Shown: positions 1 to 9,751, counted from the stretch's first letter. The stretch: DNA of 64,000 bases from Bog-473 sp049513455 (GCA_049513455.1 JBEKWB010000009.1:1-64000), one strand, 5' to 3'. Notes: generated by a model not told the origin, from the sequence alone. Translations and numbers: made by a program.

Positions 1-919
1 GAATAGCGATGTCCGAACCGTTGCGGAGCGCTCGGGCGACACCCCGCTCCGCGCGGTCGAGGAACAAGGCGCGGTTGGCCAGTCCCGTGAGCCGGTCGTA
101 GAGCGCCTCATGGGCGAGCCGGAGCTCCACCTGCTTGCGCTCCGTGATGTCCTGGACCACTCCCGTGAGCTCGGCCTCCGTGCCCGTGCTGCTCGGTTGC
201 CCGTCCGCGGCCAACGACAGCCACCGGGTGCTCCCGTCGGGGTGCACCATGCGCACCTCGAGCTCGGCCGATCTGGCCTCACTTCTCACCAACATGGCCG
301 TCTCGGCGAGCAGCTCACGATCGTCGGGGTGGACCAGGTTGAAAAAGTCGATGTTGCGCACCTCGCGACCTGGTTCGATTCCGATGATCCGGTAGGTCTC
401 GGGCGTCAGGGTCAGGACCTTCTCAGGGCCAAAACCCGCTTTCCAGGCGCCGATGCGCCCGATCGCCTGCGTGTGGGCGAGGGACTCCCTGCTCTCTCGA
501 AGCTCCTGTTCCCGGCGGCGCCGATCGGCGATGCCGCGGGCGAACGACGAGGAGCCGATGACCACTCCGAACTCGTCGACAATCGGGGAGACCCGCACCT
601 CGACCTCGACGAGCGATCCGTCCGCCCGCCGGCGGGTGCCCTCGACGACGTTGTTCGTCTCGCCCCGACGGACCGACGCCAAGATCGTCGCCATCTGGGC
701 GAGTTCACTGTCGGGGTAGACAGCAGAGATGTTGCCGCCGATGATCTCATCGGCGGCGTAGCCATAGAGATCCTCCGCCGCCCGGTTCCAGGCCGTGACG
801 ACGCCATCAAGCCGCGTGGCGATAATGGCGTCGTCCGAACCCTGTTCGATGGCGGACAGCCGGGCCCTGACATCACCGTCAGCCCCCGCGCTCGTCGCTC
901 CCCTTCGTCTCTTCCCCAT
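1..919 (-). CDS. PAS-PAS-GGDEF signalling protein, C-terminus cut by window edge
   Basis: The visible 306 codons begin MGKRRRGATSAG and carry two PAS-type sensor domains. The first is about residues 25-140 (WNRAAEDLYGYAADEIIGG is a typical PAS core). The second is about 150-265 and ends in the usual VVQDITERK linker. The reading then enters a GGDEF (diguanylate cyclase) domain at LYDRLTGLANRALFLDR and runs off the window. No membrane helix is seen, so the protein is probably cytoplasmic and would make or sense cyclic-di-GMP; an EAL domain could follow outside the window. The ATG at 919 has GGAG five bases upstream. The active-site GGDEF residues lie outside the window, so activity cannot be judged. 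Confidence 0.85.
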   Translation of the reverse strand, partial: MGKRRRGATSAGADGDVRARLSAIEQGSDDAIIATRLDGVVTAWNRAAEDLYGYAADEIIGGNISAVYPDSELAQMATILASVRRGETNNVVEGTRRRADGSLVEVEVRVSPIVDEFGVVIGSSSFARGIADRRRREQELRESRESLAHTQAIGRIGAWKAGFGPEKVLTLTPETYRIIGIEPGREVRNIDFFNLVHPDDRELLAETAMLVRSEARSAELEVRMVHPDGSTRWLSLAADGQPSSTGTEAELTGVVQDITERKQVELRLAHEALYDRLTGLANRALFLDRAERGVARALRNGSDIAI

Positions 920-1219
920 GCCCGCTCCGGGAGCATAGACATCGAACGAGCGTCGATATTGGATGGTCATGGCGAGACCAACCCGGATCGAACCGAGCCG
1001 CGAGCGCCCCGAAACCGGGAGCGCCTGGGCCGACCGAAGACCTGGCGGGAGGCACGTCGTTCTCGGTGCACCTGTCGACTCCTCCCGTGCTCGCCCGGCC
1101 GTTTCGACCCACCCCGGGCGACTGCCCCTATGGCCCTTTCGTGATTACGGACCGTTGCCGCCAGGAATTGAGAGCAACCGCGGGGAAGGTGATCCGATTG
1201 CCCGGGGGAGCGGCTTCCT
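920..1219. other. Intergenic stretch without a recognisable gene
   Basis: These 300 bases lie between two genes read on the minus strand. Open frames here are antisense or out-of-frame and carry no recognisable motif. The part next to 919 must hold the promoter and ribosome binding site of the PAS/GGDEF gene. I see no clear hairpin terminator or palindrome. Confidence 0.5.
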
Positions 1220-4200
1220 TCAGCCCGCACTGGCCAGGCGATCGCCTGGCCGTGCCCCACGAGGAGTCCGGTCCTTGTGCCGCACACGGTCGACGGCCGC
1301 GACCCGGTCGTGCATGGCAGCCACCGACCGGGTTGGGGAGAACTGGCGGCGAGCCCGTTCCTGCGCCCTCCTCCCTCGTGCGATCGCCATGGTCGGTTGC
1401 TCGAAAACCAGGCGCATCGCCCTCGCTGCGGCGTCGAGGTCTGGTTCAGCCCACGATCCCCCCGGCTCACACCGGTATTCATTTCTGGGAATGGGCGTGC
1501 GCGAAAATGGCACCTGCAGGCTGTCGCGCTGATCTTGCATTTCCGCGCTGAACGAATGGCCGGTCACAATGGTCGGGATCCCCCTGGCCATCGCCCGCGC
1601 CAGCACGAGGCCCGTCCCCTCACTCCTGTGCAGCGAGACAAAACAGGATCTCCGGGCCGACCGCCCCGAGAGCGCATCCTCTGCACGTCCCGCGGGGTCT
1701 CGCAACACCGCGATGTCGCACCGGCCCGCGACCGCGTCAACGAGGCCGGCGTGCTCCGCGGGGTAGCGGGCGGCATGAGCCGTCTCGATCACGAGCCTAG
1801 GCCCGGATCCGGGCTCGAACGCAGCGCTGAAGGCCTCGACGACCCCGAGCGGGTTCTGGCGCTCGAACCCCGTGTCGTAGTCAACCCGGGCCAGAAAAGT
1901 GAAGGCGGAATCCGGCGTGACACCGTTCGCCGACCCCGTCGCCCTCACCGGCAAGGGCAGGCGAAACACACGGCGTTCGGTCGATCGGGCGACGGCATCG
2001 GCGGCGAACCATGAGGGAACCCAGACCTCGTGGACCATGCGGGCGGCGGTGCCCATGACCTCGGAAGGCCTCTCGAGGTCCCAAAGCCACACGCCGATGA
2101 TGTAGCGACCCTCGAATGACGCGGCACCGTTGTCGATTACATAGTTGGCCACGTCCTCACACGTGAGCACCAGAAGCGTCGTGTCGAATGGGTGATTCCC
2201 CTCGTCGCGATGCGTCCACCCCAACGGTCCTCGCCGACCGTCCGCATGGTAGGAGGTGGTCGAGACGGATAGCCCGTGGCTGTGCCACTCAGTGGCCAAT
2301 GTCCGCGCGACCGCCCCCTCGGCAGACGTGGCCTCGAATGGTCCAACGATGTTGATCCCACCGCGGCGCGCCACCGGGGCCACCGCCTGCAGCGCCGGGG
2401 CCAGCTGCGCCGGGCGCCCCCGCTCAGGCGTGCCCGAGACGATCGCGATGCTCGGGGCCATCGGGACCATGTCCAGATTGCCGGCTTCGAGAAGTCCGGG
2501 GGCGAGCCGGGCGATCACCTCGGTTGACTCCGCCAGGGACGCCGGATCGAGAAGGCGCCGGGCATCATGCACCGCGTTGACGACAGAACGCTCGCCGAAG
2601 CTGCCGAAGGCGGCAGCGCCGGCAAGGATGCGCACCATTGGATCCAGTGCCCCACTGGTGGCCATGGCCACCAGTGGGCAGGCGCCGGCCAGGCCGTTCC
2701 GGCGCAACCGCGACGACCACACGAGCGCTCGAGCCACGGGGAGGCGGGGTCCGAGCCGGCCGGCTGCGGCCAGTGGTTCGAGCCGGTCGGGGAACCGCTC
2801 CCAGATCCCGTCGAGCACGGCATCGGCGACGGGCGGGGACTGGCGGAGCACCCGGCCGAGTACCGGCATGAGGTCGTCGACGTCGAGCGCTGCCCCAATC
2901 TCCGCCGGGGACCGGCGCGCCCGGTCCAACCAGGTCGCGAGTTCACCCAGGTCGGCCTCCAGGACCCCGTCGCTCCGCACGGCATCGAGCACGACGTCAG
3001 CCGCCTGGCCGAACCGACCCAGGGACGCCAACGCTTCGCCCCGCATGGCTGCGAGCATGTGGGCGGCATATTCCATCCCATCGTCGTCCCGGCCTCGTGT
3101 GGGTACACGCGCCAGCAACGACAGGCCGGCTTCCGCGTCACCCATGGCAATCCGCATACGGCCTTCGGCAATGTCCGCGGCGATCTGATTGACCGACATC
3201 CCGCGCAGCTCATCCACGTGCGCCAGGGACTCGTCGAATCGACCCAGGCGACCGAGGATGTAGATCAGGTTCTTGACCGCCAAACGCTTTGTAATCGGAT
3301 CTTCGGCGCTGGCGGCCGCTTCGCGCAGGGTGTCAATTGCCTCAGTGCTCCGGCCGGCCGACTCCAGCGCGCGCCCGTAGTTCATGAGGGCGTAGGGGCG
3401 GCTCACTTCGTCATCGTCGAGGGCAGCCAGTGCAATGGCGAGGTTGCGCTCGGCCTTGTGCCTGGTCTCGAATACCTCGGCGGCGTAGCCCCGGTGGATG
3501 ATACGGGACCCGGTCAGGTACCCGATCCTCAGGCGGCGGCCTGGGTCGTCCGCCGCGACCACTTGCTCGTGCAGCCGGTGCCGCCAGGTGCAGGACCTCC
3601 GGCGAAAGAGGCGGATCGCCGTGTGGACCGAACGCGCGTTCCCGGCTCCGTGGAGGTTCTCAATAGCCACCAGGTACGCCTCGACGTCGGACCGCCGGTC
3701 GGACAGAAGAGTGCGGAGCGAGGTTGGATCAGCCAGCAAGGTCTCGTCGGCATCGAGCGAGAGGACCCAATCGCCACGCGCGTGCGCAAGTGCAGCGTTG
3801 CGGGCCCGTGCGAAGGACTCGTCCCAATAGCCCTCAATCACGCGCGCCCCCGCCGCCCGGGCCAGCTCAATCGTACGGTCGGTCGAACCGGTGTCGTACA
3901 CCACGATCTCATCGGCCAGATCGGCGATGGATTCGAGACACGACGGCAGCATCAGCTCCTCGTCTTTGACGATGAGACAGACAGAAAGGAGGCAGAGGGG
4001 CCACACGTGGTCGCTGCCCCACTTTTCCCGGAACCGGCGCCGGTTCTCGACCTGCTGGTGGCGCCAGTCCACGCCGTTCACGTCGAAGGTCACATGCGCG
4101 GCATGGTGCACGAAGGATCCGTGGGCGATCATCAGGCGGAACCCGGCGGTTCGGAGCTTCATGCAGAGATCATCGTCCTCATACCCGCCGATGGGGTACT

Positions 4201-4804
4201 CCTCGTCGAACCCGTCCACGGCCCGGAAGGCCTCGGCTCGCACGGCCAGGCAGAACCCGACGAGCCGGGCGCACTGGGTCGTTCTCCCCCCGTGTGCTCT
4301 CCGCTGCGCGTCGGAGAATTCGCCCATGGCAGTCAGGTCGTCGTCGGAATAGTCGACCGGCCGCAAGAGTTGATGACCCGACACGTTGTTCGAACGCGGA
4401 CCGACCGCACCCACCCCCGGGTCGACGAAAGGTGTCACGAGCTCATGGAGCCAGCCGCCGTGCACAATGGTGTCGTTGTTCAAGAAGACGATGACGTCGC
4501 CGCGGGCGGCGACGGCCCCTTGATTACACCCTCGGGCAAAGCCCTGATTGAGGTCATTGTGCACGACATCGACCCAGGGATACCCGACGAGTCCCTCGCC
4601 GGTGCCATCGGTCGAGCCGTTGTCGACCACCACCACCTGGTCCCCCGTCCGGAGGGTCGGCCGGAGGGAATCCAGGCAGGCCCGCGTGTGGTCCCAGGCG
4701 TTCCAGGCGAGAATCACGAAGGTGACCCGGGGAGCCGAATCTTGAGTGCTCACGACCAATGTAACGGCCCGTGGGGCCAGCGAATTGACCCCTTGAGCAC
4801 TCAT
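1220..4804 (-). CDS. Large multi-domain glycosyltransferase (GT2-GT2-TPR-GT4)
   Basis: About 1194 residues in four blocks. Residues ~25-260 are a family 2 glycosyltransferase (VDNGSTDGTGEGL, then FLNNDT). Residues ~280-450 are a second GT2 of the WaaE/tetratricopeptide type (CLIVKDEELMLPSCLESI, LSLDADE). Residues ~450-620 are helical TPR-like repeats (ALMNYGRALESAGRSTEAI). Residues ~830-1170 resemble a GT4/GT1 transferase (SLHRSEGTGLVLARAMARG). There is no transmembrane segment, so it should act at the cytoplasmic face on a nucleotide-sugar donor, probably for a surface polysaccharide or glycoprotein. ATG 4804 has AGGA just upstream. An in-frame GTG at 4852 would add 16 residues but has a poor ribosome binding site. 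Fusion of three transferase modules in one chain is unusual. Confidence 0.85.
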   Translation of the reverse strand: MSAQGVNSLAPRAVTLVVSTQDSAPRVTFVILAWNAWDHTRACLDSLRPTLRTGDQVVVVDNGSTDGTGEGLVGYPWVDVVHNDLNQGFARGCNQGAVAARGDVIVFLNNDTIVHGGWLHELVTPFVDPGVGAVGPRSNNVSGHQLLRPVDYSDDDLTAMGEFSDAQRRAHGGRTTQCARLVGFCLAVRAEAFRAVDGFDEEYPIGGYEDDDLCMKLRTAGFRLMIAHGSFVHHAAHVTFDVNGVDWRHQQVENRRRFREKWGSDHVWPLCLLSVCLIVKDEELMLPSCLESIADLADEIVVYDTGSTDRTIELARAAGARVIEGYWDESFARARNAALAHARGDWVLSLDADETLLADPTSLRTLLSDRRSDVEAYLVAIENLHGAGNARSVHTAIRLFRRRSCTWRHRLHEQVVAADDPGRRLRIGYLTGSRIIHRGYAAEVFETRHKAERNLAIALAALDDDEVSRPYALMNYGRALESAGRSTEAIDTLREAAASAEDPITKRLAVKNLIYILGRLGRFDESLAHVDELRGMSVNQIAADIAEGRMRIAMGDAEAGLSLLARVPTRGRDDDGMEYAAHMLAAMRGEALASLGRFGQAADVVLDAVRSDGVLEADLGELATWLDRARRSPAEIGAALDVDDLMPVLGRVLRQSPPVADAVLDGIWERFPDRLEPLAAAGRLGPRLPVARALVWSSRLRRNGLAGACPLVAMATSGALDPMVRILAGAAAFGSFGERSVVNAVHDARRLLDPASLAESTEVIARLAPGLLEAGNLDMVPMAPSIAIVSGTPERGRPAQLAPALQAVAPVARRGGINIVGPFEATSAEGAVARTLATEWHSHGLSVSTTSYHADGRRGPLGWTHRDEGNHPFDTTLLVLTCEDVANYVIDNGAASFEGRYIIGVWLWDLERPSEVMGTAARMVHEVWVPSWFAADAVARSTERRVFRLPLPVRATGSANGVTPDSAFTFLARVDYDTGFERQNPLGVVEAFSAAFEPGSGPRLVIETAHAARYPAEHAGLVDAVAGRCDIAVLRDPAGRAEDALSGRSARRSCFVSLHRSEGTGLVLARAMARGIPTIVTGHSFSAEMQDQRDSLQVPFSRTPIPRNEYRCEPGGSWAEPDLDAAARAMRLVFEQPTMAIARGRRAQERARRQFSPTRSVAAMHDRVAAVDRVRHKDRTPRGARPGDRLASAG

Positions 4805-4855
4805 TTTCCTGCCACCGTCCGCATCCTCCACCCCCGAAGGCGTAGCGTTCACCTG

Positions 4856-5386
4856 ATGAGCTCGCTCGAAGAGATCGACGCTGCACTCAGCCGGGCAGAA
4901 CCGGTCAATGAGTCGATTCCACCCGCCACGCTCCGACAGTGGCGGACCGAACTTGTCCGTGCCTCGGTCTTCGTCTCGTACGCAATCGGAGTTCTGTCGC
5001 TCGACGTGGAGATCCTCACGCGAGGCGCGGCAATGGCGCGTGAGGATGTCCTGCAGGCGACCGTGAATGACCTACCAGAGATACTTGCCACCGGCTGGGT
5101 CGGCGGCGGGTGGTCGCTGTCCCCCGATGCTACGGCGTCGGTCGCGGCGGCCGCCGAGGTAGCCTTGGACGAATCCGCCGGCCTGCTCGGCCTCCATGCC
5201 ACTGTGGTGACGAGCGACCTCGATGATGCGGACGTCGTCAGTGACCTGCTGGTTCACGTGCAGGAACAGCGACAGGCGTTGATCGAGCGCCGAGAGCAAC
5301 TGGAGGCCCGCATCCGGAAGATCCAAGAGGCCGTGCTCAAACAGTACGCGAGCGGTGCCGCCTCCGTTGACGACTGGCTCACCTGA
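4856..5386 (+). CDS. Conserved-looking helical protein of unknown function
   Basis: This 176-residue protein (MSSLEEIDAALSRAEP...) is acidic and mostly helical. The last 45 residues form a likely coiled coil (LVHVQEQRQALIERREQLEA) ending in DDWLT. No signal peptide or membrane segment is seen. It is read divergently from the large glycosyltransferase and converges on the GT2-methyltransferase gene 22 bases downstream, so it may belong to the same cell-surface module. I do not recognise the family. Coding is supported by codon use and by the plausible divergent promoter region; the longer antisense frame that extends upstream is a shadow. Confidence 0.65.
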   Translation: MSSLEEIDAALSRAEPVNESIPPATLRQWRTELVRASVFVSYAIGVLSLDVEILTRGAAMAREDVLQATVNDLPEILATGWVGGGWSLSPDATASVAAAAEVALDESAGLLGLHATVVTSDLDDADVVSDLLVHVQEQRQALIERREQLEARIRKIQEAVLKQYASGAASVDDWLT

Positions 5387-5408
5387 ACCCATTCCGGGCC
5401 GGGAGCGG

Positions 5409-6764
5409 CTACTTGGCGACCTTGACCAGGTACTGATAGACCCGGAACTGGTCGGACGTGTTGGTGGTGGACAACCCCTTGAGGGCGTCGACGAGCACAA
5501 GGTCGTCGTCGGTGATCGGGACGGTGGTGGCCGTGTAATTGCGAGGCCCGTAGCCGGCGCCGGCGAAGAGGCTGTCGATCTCGCTCAACGTGAAGAAGCG
5601 AAGATGGGTCCGGTCGAGAATGCCGGCGTCCTGGTACCGGAACCGCCCGTTCAGGAGGTCGCGCATGACAGAAACGTGCATGATATTGGGAATACTGGCA
5701 ATTACAGTGCCGGTCTCTTTGAGGTGGGGCCGGATGTTGGCGACCACGCGCCAGGGGTCGACGAGGTGCTCCAGGACGTCCGCCGTGATCACGTAGTCGA
5801 AGAATTGCTCCGGGTAGTCCAAGGGCAGCTCGGCGTTGGCCGAGCGGATATCGGCGAACTGTCGACCGATCGCCACGGCCCCTTCGTTCATCTCGATGCC
5901 GTAGAGGTCGGCGTTCGGGTAGCGATTCTTGATCTCGAGAAGGGTGGCGCCACAGGCACAGCCGAGCTCGAGTACCCGCAAGGCGGTCTCACGGGGATGG
6001 GAATCGAGGAGCGCAACGACTTCTGATCGTTGAATGCTCGAATAGGTCGGGTCGAAACCCCACGCGGCCGTGAAGTGGTCGCACTGACGGCGGAAATCCT
6101 CGGAGCACAGGGCGTCGTGGGGCCGGCCCGTGGTGTGGACGAAGACGTCTCGGGCAAAGAGCAACGTCCAGCCCGCTGAGATCAGCCGGAAGGACAGGTC
6201 GGCATCGACAAGCGTCGACAACGAGTAATTCTCGTCGAAGACGCCGGCCGCCTCGAGCGCCTCCCGCCTGAGCAGGAGGCAGGCACAGCTCAGACGCAGG
6301 CGCCTGTCCCACCGGTCCGGATCAGGCGAATTGAAGCTCGCCGCCAGCTCGGACAACTCATCGGACGTCTGGTAGCGCACCGGCACGGTCTGGCCATGAA
6401 TGCTGTTCGTCGCCGGGCCCACCGCCCCTACTCGTGCGCCGCTCTGCAGCGCGTTGAGAAGGATCGGGAGGTAACCGGCGGTCACCGTGACCCGCGAGTC
6501 GAGGAGCAGCACGTTGCCGAACTTCGACGAGAGGATCCCCAGATTGAGGCCGGCAGAGGCGCTCAGGGGGCCCTCGTGGGTGATGAGTGAGAGCCCGCTC
6601 TGGGCAGAGAACCACCGTGAGGTGATGCCATCGGGGTCGAGGGCGACGACCACCAGCTCGTACGATCCGTCGGCCGTGTGCGCGCGGATAGCGCTCACGC
6701 ACGCCTTGACGTCGTCGAGGTCACCGTCGGCAAGCAGAATGATGCTGGTGCGATCGTCGCTCAT
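5409..6764 (-). CDS. Fused GT2 glycosyltransferase and SAM-dependent methyltransferase
   Basis: Starting at MSDDRTSIILLADG (451 residues), the first ~240 residues are a GT2-type transferase (SAGLNLGILSSKFGNVLLLD, then FDENYSLSTLVDADLSFRL). The last ~210 are a class I methyltransferase with motif I LELGCACGATLLEI, the acidic loop YGIEMNE and DYVITADVLEHLVDPW. Such fusions occur in actinobacterial and cyanobacterial glycan loci and would modify a sugar or lipid-linked glycan. The first block is degenerate, with DSRV where DXD-like residues are expected, so it may bind rather than transfer. It sits beside the large glycosyltransferase, which supports a joint surface-glycan role. An upstream in-frame start at 6821 would add 19 residues. 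Confidence 0.82.
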   Translation of the reverse strand: MSDDRTSIILLADGDLDDVKACVSAIRAHTADGSYELVVVALDPDGITSRWFSAQSGLSLITHEGPLSASAGLNLGILSSKFGNVLLLDSRVTVTAGYLPILLNALQSGARVGAVGPATNSIHGQTVPVRYQTSDELSELAASFNSPDPDRWDRRLRLSCACLLLRREALEAAGVFDENYSLSTLVDADLSFRLISAGWTLLFARDVFVHTTGRPHDALCSEDFRRQCDHFTAAWGFDPTYSSIQRSEVVALLDSHPRETALRVLELGCACGATLLEIKNRYPNADLYGIEMNEGAVAIGRQFADIRSANAELPLDYPEQFFDYVITADVLEHLVDPWRVVANIRPHLKETGTVIASIPNIMHVSVMRDLLNGRFRYQDAGILDRTHLRFFTLSEIDSLFAGAGYGPRNYTATTVPITDDDLVLVDALKGLSTTNTSDQFRVYQYLVKVAK

Positions 6765-6851
6765 TGCGCCACAAATCGTAGATCCACCACCATCCCGAAA
6801 TTCGTTCAGGCCCTCGATCACTTATGATCACACCCGGAGGAAGGGACGATC

Positions 6852-7175
6852 ATGGATCGCAAGAACATCGATTTGGCGGCGCACCTACTGGCCAAGGCCC
6901 AACGGACGGACTTCGACGCCGAAGCCATCGCGTTGGTCGAAAAGTCCTATTCCCTCCTCGCCAAGGTCATCACCGCCTTCGACGAGGAGTCGGCCGATCC
7001 CTCCCACAACGGGCCCCGGCGCCGCGAGCGGCGCCTCCTGCGTGACCGGCGCGCCCCGCGGCGTCTCGGCCTCTTCGGGGTATCAGGCCGCGCCGTGGAT
7101 CCGGCCGTCACCTATAGGCAGTCGGCCGAAGACCTCCGGCCCCGCAGTGACGGCCACATCGACTTCCGGGCCTGA
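6852..7175 (+). CDS. Small hypothetical protein, DUF2786-like N-terminus
   Basis: A 107-residue protein preceded by a strong GGAGGAAGG ribosome binding site. Residues 1-45 (LLAKAQRTDFDAEAIALVEK) resemble the short helical DUF2786 motif found at the start of many actinobacterial proteins of unknown role. The rest is Arg/Pro rich (GPRRRERRLLRDRRAPRR) and probably disordered, and may bind nucleic acid. It is divergent from the GT2-methyltransferase gene and converges on the CoA-transferase gene. Confidence 0.65.
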   Translation: MDRKNIDLAAHLLAKAQRTDFDAEAIALVEKSYSLLAKVITAFDEESADPSHNGPRRRERRLLRDRRAPRRLGLFGVSGRAVDPAVTYRQSAEDLRPRSDGHIDFRA

Positions 7176-7205
7176 GGGGCGGCCCGACGCACCCTCACCC
7201 AGCCA

Positions 7206-9650
7206 TCACTCTCCGCTCGCGGGTCGTGGTGTTTCCACGGGAGCGTCCAGGATTGCACCTTCTTTCGCCAGTACGTCCACCTCGGCGTCGGAGAATCCGT
7301 GCTCCCGGAGGATCTCCCGGGAGTGCTCGCCGCACAGGCACGGTCCGCGCTGGATCACACCTTGGGCCGGAGAGAGATTGACGAGAAGGCCGGGGTCCTC
7401 GAATCTCCCGACACCGCCGGACCACGTTTCGCTGACCAGGTGCAAGCGTCTGGCTTCGGGGTCGTCAAAGATCGTCCGGCAGAATTCTTCGTTCACGATC
7501 TCCACCGGCACATCGGCCTCGTCAAGAGCGGCAAACCACTCCGCGGCCGGCTTCTCTGAGAAGCGCGACACCAAGAACGCGGCCGCCTCCGCATCCGGCA
7601 CTTCACCTTCGAGTCCACCGACGGCCCGGGACAGCCGTCCCCGTTCCTCGCCCGACACGGCCACGAGGAACAGCCAGCGCCCGTCCGCGCATTCGTACAT
7701 CCGGTAGTACGGCGAGAGTCCGAACTGCCCGCCGTCGACGTGCGACCAGTCACCTGGACTCCCGTCGGCGTGGATCCAGGCATAGGAGGTGTGCAGCAGT
7801 CCCGCGTTCACGATCGATGTACCGACCGCCTGACCCTCACCGGTCCGGTCGCGGTGGTACAACGCGGAGGTGATGGCGATCGCCGCCAGCAACGCATTCC
7901 CGGTGTCGCCCATGTTCGAGCGGCTCCACAGCGGAGGATTGCCCGCATCGCGGGCCCCGTCTTCCCATTCGGTGCCGGTCAGAGCGGCCGCATTCTGGTC
8001 CGTCCCGGGAAGCTCGGAACGGGGGCCCTTCTCGTAGCCCCTCGTATTGCAGAACACCAGCCGCGGGTAGCGCGTGCGCAAGGTGTCGTAGTCGATTCCC
8101 AGGCGGGCGGCGGCACCCGGTCGCCAGTTCGTGGTGAGAACATCCGCTCGTTCGATCATCCGGTCCAGCACCCGACGACCCGACTCGTGCTTGAGGTTCA
8201 ACGCGATGCTGCGCTTGCCACGGTTGGTCCCGAGCCCCATGTGGGTGCCGGCCCAGTACGTGTCGTGCACGGCATGCACCTTGATCACATCCGCGCCCAG
8301 GTCCGCCAGTACCCTGCCGGTGAACGGCCCGGCGACACCGAGTCCGAGGTCGAGCACTCGGATACCCTCCAGGGGGTGCGCAAGGTGGGGGCGCGGCTCC
8401 GCACTGGCAATCGACCGGGGTGCGGACGCCGAGTCGGCCTCGGCCAAGACCTCAGCCGTATGTTCGCCTGACCGCGGCGTCGGACCCTGGACTTCTCCGG
8501 GCGTGGCCGAGAACTCCAGGACGGTCCCGACGTGGCGAATGCGACCGACCTCCGGATCGTCGACCTCGACGACACAGCCATCGGCGAGGAACAAACCGTC
8601 CGCCAGCGCCTCCGCGGGAGAGCGGACCGTCGTCACTCCGATCCCAGCCGATCCCGCGGCCGCCTCCCAGGCCGCCGATGGAAACTTCTTGAATGCCTCC
8701 GTCAGCAGGGGGTGGAGGAAGATGCCGCTGAGGAGTCCGTCGCTCTCCATGGAGAGGCGATCCGGGTCATCACGGTACGAGGTGTCCAGCGCCACTTCGC
8801 CGAGTTCGTCGCCCTCCGCCGCGGCGAACACCCACCGGGGCCGAACCGTCCAATGGTGCACCCAGCGCCCGTCCGCGCATTCGTAAAGACCCTCGATCGA
8901 CCTCGAGTCGATCGGCCACATCCAATACAAGGGGGCATCGGGGAACTCCACCCGCTGCCAGTTGAGAGCGACGGCAGCGAGCGCCCCCTGCAGGAGCGAT
9001 GTCGTCACCCGCTGGCCCTCCCCCGTCACTTCGCGCGCCCGGAGCGCGGCGGCGATCCCGAGGGTGGCGACATAGGTCGCGCCGATGCTCGGCCACGACG
9101 ACCTCGGGAAGATCGGTCCCTTTCGATCGGTGCCGCGTACGAGTCCTTCCGGCGCGTCGAACTCGGGAAACGGCCCCGGGCGGCCGCCGATGTACTCCAT
9201 GGCGGTCCCCCGGCGACCCTTCTGGTCGTACAGCAGCCCGGTGCGCGCCGCCACCAATCCGTCGTAGCCAGGTCGATCGGCGTGGCGGGGGTGGTCCCCG
9301 TAGCCGGTGATCGAACAGGTGATGATTCGCGGGTTGACACCGAGCATGCTGTCGTGATCGACGCCGAGCCGAGCCGCCGTGCCCGGAGCGAAGCTGTCGA
9401 CAATGATGTCCGCCCGGCCGGCGAGCGACCTGAACCTCTCCCGGCCCTCGTCGGATTGCAGGTCGAGCCGCGCGTTCCGTTTCCCGCGGTTCCACACCCG
9501 ATAGCCGGACTGGTGGCCGAGCGGATCGCCACCGGGTGGTTCGATCCGTGTTACCTGCGCCCCGTTGTCCACGAGCAACATCGTTGTCATCGGTCCTGCG
9601 ATGCCCGACGAGAGGTCGAGCACGTGTAGACCGTCGAATACTCCAGACAT
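7206..9650 (-). CDS. Double-domain family III CoA-transferase (CaiB/BaiF type)
   Basis: At 814 residues this is two CaiB/BaiF (family III) CoA-transferase units in one chain. Each starts with the typical core: HVLDLSSGIAGPMTTMLLVD near residue 8 and IRVLDLGLGVAGPFTGRVLA near residue 410. Each also has the NRGKR(N/S) sugar-phosphate loop and a GDTGNALLA or SIGATYVATLG helix. Family members move CoA between acyl-CoA and a free acid; fused forms are common in actinobacterial steroid and terpenoid degradation. The chosen ATG at 9650 has GAAGGGGGCGG upstream; a start at 9698 would add 16 residues. The operator-like sequence 9689-9708 lies just before it, and a TetR gene sits upstream. Confidence 0.9.
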   Translation of the reverse strand: MSGVFDGLHVLDLSSGIAGPMTTMLLVDNGAQVTRIEPPGGDPLGHQSGYRVWNRGKRNARLDLQSDEGRERFRSLAGRADIIVDSFAPGTAARLGVDHDSMLGVNPRIITCSITGYGDHPRHADRPGYDGLVAARTGLLYDQKGRRGTAMEYIGGRPGPFPEFDAPEGLVRGTDRKGPIFPRSSWPSIGATYVATLGIAAALRAREVTGEGQRVTTSLLQGALAAVALNWQRVEFPDAPLYWMWPIDSRSIEGLYECADGRWVHHWTVRPRWVFAAAEGDELGEVALDTSYRDDPDRLSMESDGLLSGIFLHPLLTEAFKKFPSAAWEAAAGSAGIGVTTVRSPAEALADGLFLADGCVVEVDDPEVGRIRHVGTVLEFSATPGEVQGPTPRSGEHTAEVLAEADSASAPRSIASAEPRPHLAHPLEGIRVLDLGLGVAGPFTGRVLADLGADVIKVHAVHDTYWAGTHMGLGTNRGKRSIALNLKHESGRRVLDRMIERADVLTTNWRPGAAARLGIDYDTLRTRYPRLVFCNTRGYEKGPRSELPGTDQNAAALTGTEWEDGARDAGNPPLWSRSNMGDTGNALLAAIAITSALYHRDRTGEGQAVGTSIVNAGLLHTSYAWIHADGSPGDWSHVDGGQFGLSPYYRMYECADGRWLFLVAVSGEERGRLSRAVGGLEGEVPDAEAAAFLVSRFSEKPAAEWFAALDEADVPVEIVNEEFCRTIFDDPEARRLHLVSETWSGGVGRFEDPGLLVNLSPAQGVIQRGPCLCGEHSREILREHGFSDAEVDVLAKEGAILDAPVETPRPASGE

Positions 9651-9688
9651 GGCCGCCCCCTTCGAAGCATCACTCGCTTCGACTCGAA

Positions 9689-9708
9689 ATTGTAGCACTT
9701 ACTATATT
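9689..9708. promoter_or_regulatory. Operator-like motif upstream of the CoA-transferase
   Basis: The 20 bases ATTGTAGCACTTACTATATT lie 39 bases before the CoA-transferase start. The same string, lacking only the CAC in the middle, occurs at 12020-12036 before the amidohydrolase. It is AT-rich in GC-rich DNA. A binding site for the TetR protein encoded next door (9752-10384) is the simplest reading, but this is inference. Confidence 0.45.
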
Positions 9709-9751
9709 TTTGCCCCCCTCGCACCGGCCGGGCCCCGAGAGCGCTGGGCGG

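Noticed and set aside
2567..4855. Very long open frame on the plus strand (over 900 codons to 5386) through the large glycosyltransferase gene
   Set aside because: It is antisense to a clear multi-domain gene; only its final part from 4856, which has its own start, looks like a real protein. Long antisense frames are usual in high-GC DNA.
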